From: JBHEKP01 sp041859375
GTDB taxonomy: Bacteria > Hydrogenedentota > Hydrogenedentia > Hydrogenedentales > CAITNO01
Assembly: GCA_041859375.1 (NCBI GenBank)
Contig: JBHEKP010000004.1
Location: forward strand, 1-5,005
Reading direction: 5' to 3'
DNA length: 5,005 nt
The translations under genes were made by a program, and so were the position numbers. Position 1 is the stretch's first letter. Each line of letters starts with the position of its first letter. Under the pieces are notes generated by a model. The model did no database searches. It was not told the DNA's origin and was given only the letters and a program-made list of their open reading frames with translations. Below, piece by piece: positions 4,935 to 5,005 of the stretch.

Positions 4935-5005
4935 GTGACCAAGGTTCGCGTAAAGGCTGACGAGCCCTTTGAGAAGGCCCTGCGGCGTTTCAAGAAGAAA
5001 TGCAA
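4935..5005 (+). CDS. rpsU: 30S ribosomal protein S21 (5' end only, cut by window end)
   Basis: Translation from the GTG at 4935 gives a protein opening TKVRVKADEPF after the initiator, followed by EKALRRFKKKC. This matches the conserved N-terminal part of bacterial S21 (for example the K-V-R, E-P-F and A-L-R-R-F-K blocks of E. coli S21, with the following Cys). S21 binds the small subunit near the anti-Shine-Dalgarno end of 16S rRNA and helps initiation. Twenty-three codons plus two bases are present; the rest, usually another 35-45 residues, lies beyond the window. The gene has its own strong promoter and a leader of about 104 bases. The start is fixed by an in-frame stop just upstream. Although short, the match is specific enough to be confident. 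Confidence 0.93.
   Translation, partial: MTKVRVKADEPFEKALRRFKKKC

Noticed and set aside
4742..5005. Minus-strand frame over the rpsU promoter and gene start
   Set aside because: It runs antisense to rpsU and both promoters, with no recognisable protein features.
1..5005. Defence system, prophage, insertion sequence, CRISPR array or tRNA
   Set aside because: No transposase, terminal inverted repeats with target duplication, spaced direct repeats, integrase or tRNA cloverleaf was found by eye. All genes look like ordinary chromosomal genes of similar composition.

Overview
The window is GC-rich bacterial chromosome carrying five protein genes and one well-defined regulatory region. It holds no mobile element, CRISPR array or tRNA/rRNA gene that I can see. 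The protein set suggests a GC-rich Gram-negative of the Planctomycetota, Lentisphaerota or Hydrogenedentota kind: an exported neutral-ceramidase-like hydrolase, a Tat-signal DegT-family aminotransferase and a ribosomal protein S21. S21 is not expected in actinobacteria. The taxonomic guess is inference from gene content only.

Layout. Positions 1-956 (+) encode a UDP-glucuronate 4-epimerase-like sugar-nucleotide epimerase. It is complete except that the A of its probable ATG lies one base outside the window. After an 86-base gap, 1043-1942 (+) encodes a multi-pass membrane protein that looks like a CPBP (CAAX protease/bacteriocin-processing) protein whose catalytic residues have been replaced. 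Only 23 bases later, 1966-3336 (+) encodes a secreted neutral/alkaline ceramidase-like protein; the two are probably co-transcribed. Converging on it with 15 bases between the stop codons, 3352-4695 (-) encodes a DegT/DnrJ/EryC1/StrS-family PLP enzyme with a textbook twin-arginine signal.

The 239-base region 4696-4934 is the most informative non-coding part. It contains two divergent sigma70-type promoters with nearly back-to-back -35 boxes. An 8-bp inverted repeat lies exactly between them, and a long hairpin begins at the predicted start of the rightward transcript. That transcript leads to a GTG-started gene at 4935, cut by the window end, whose first 23 codons are clearly ribosomal protein S21 (rpsU).

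How the genes relate. The epimerase fits polysaccharide precursor synthesis in the cytoplasm. The ceramidase-like protein and the Tat-exported aminotransferase-like protein would both act outside the cytoplasmic membrane, and the CPBP-like protein sits in it. I see no evidence that the five genes form one pathway, and I do not see a clear new multi-gene system. The points most worth a second look are the exported PLP enzyme, the two enzyme-family members with missing catalytic residues, and the divergent promoter/leader region of rpsU.
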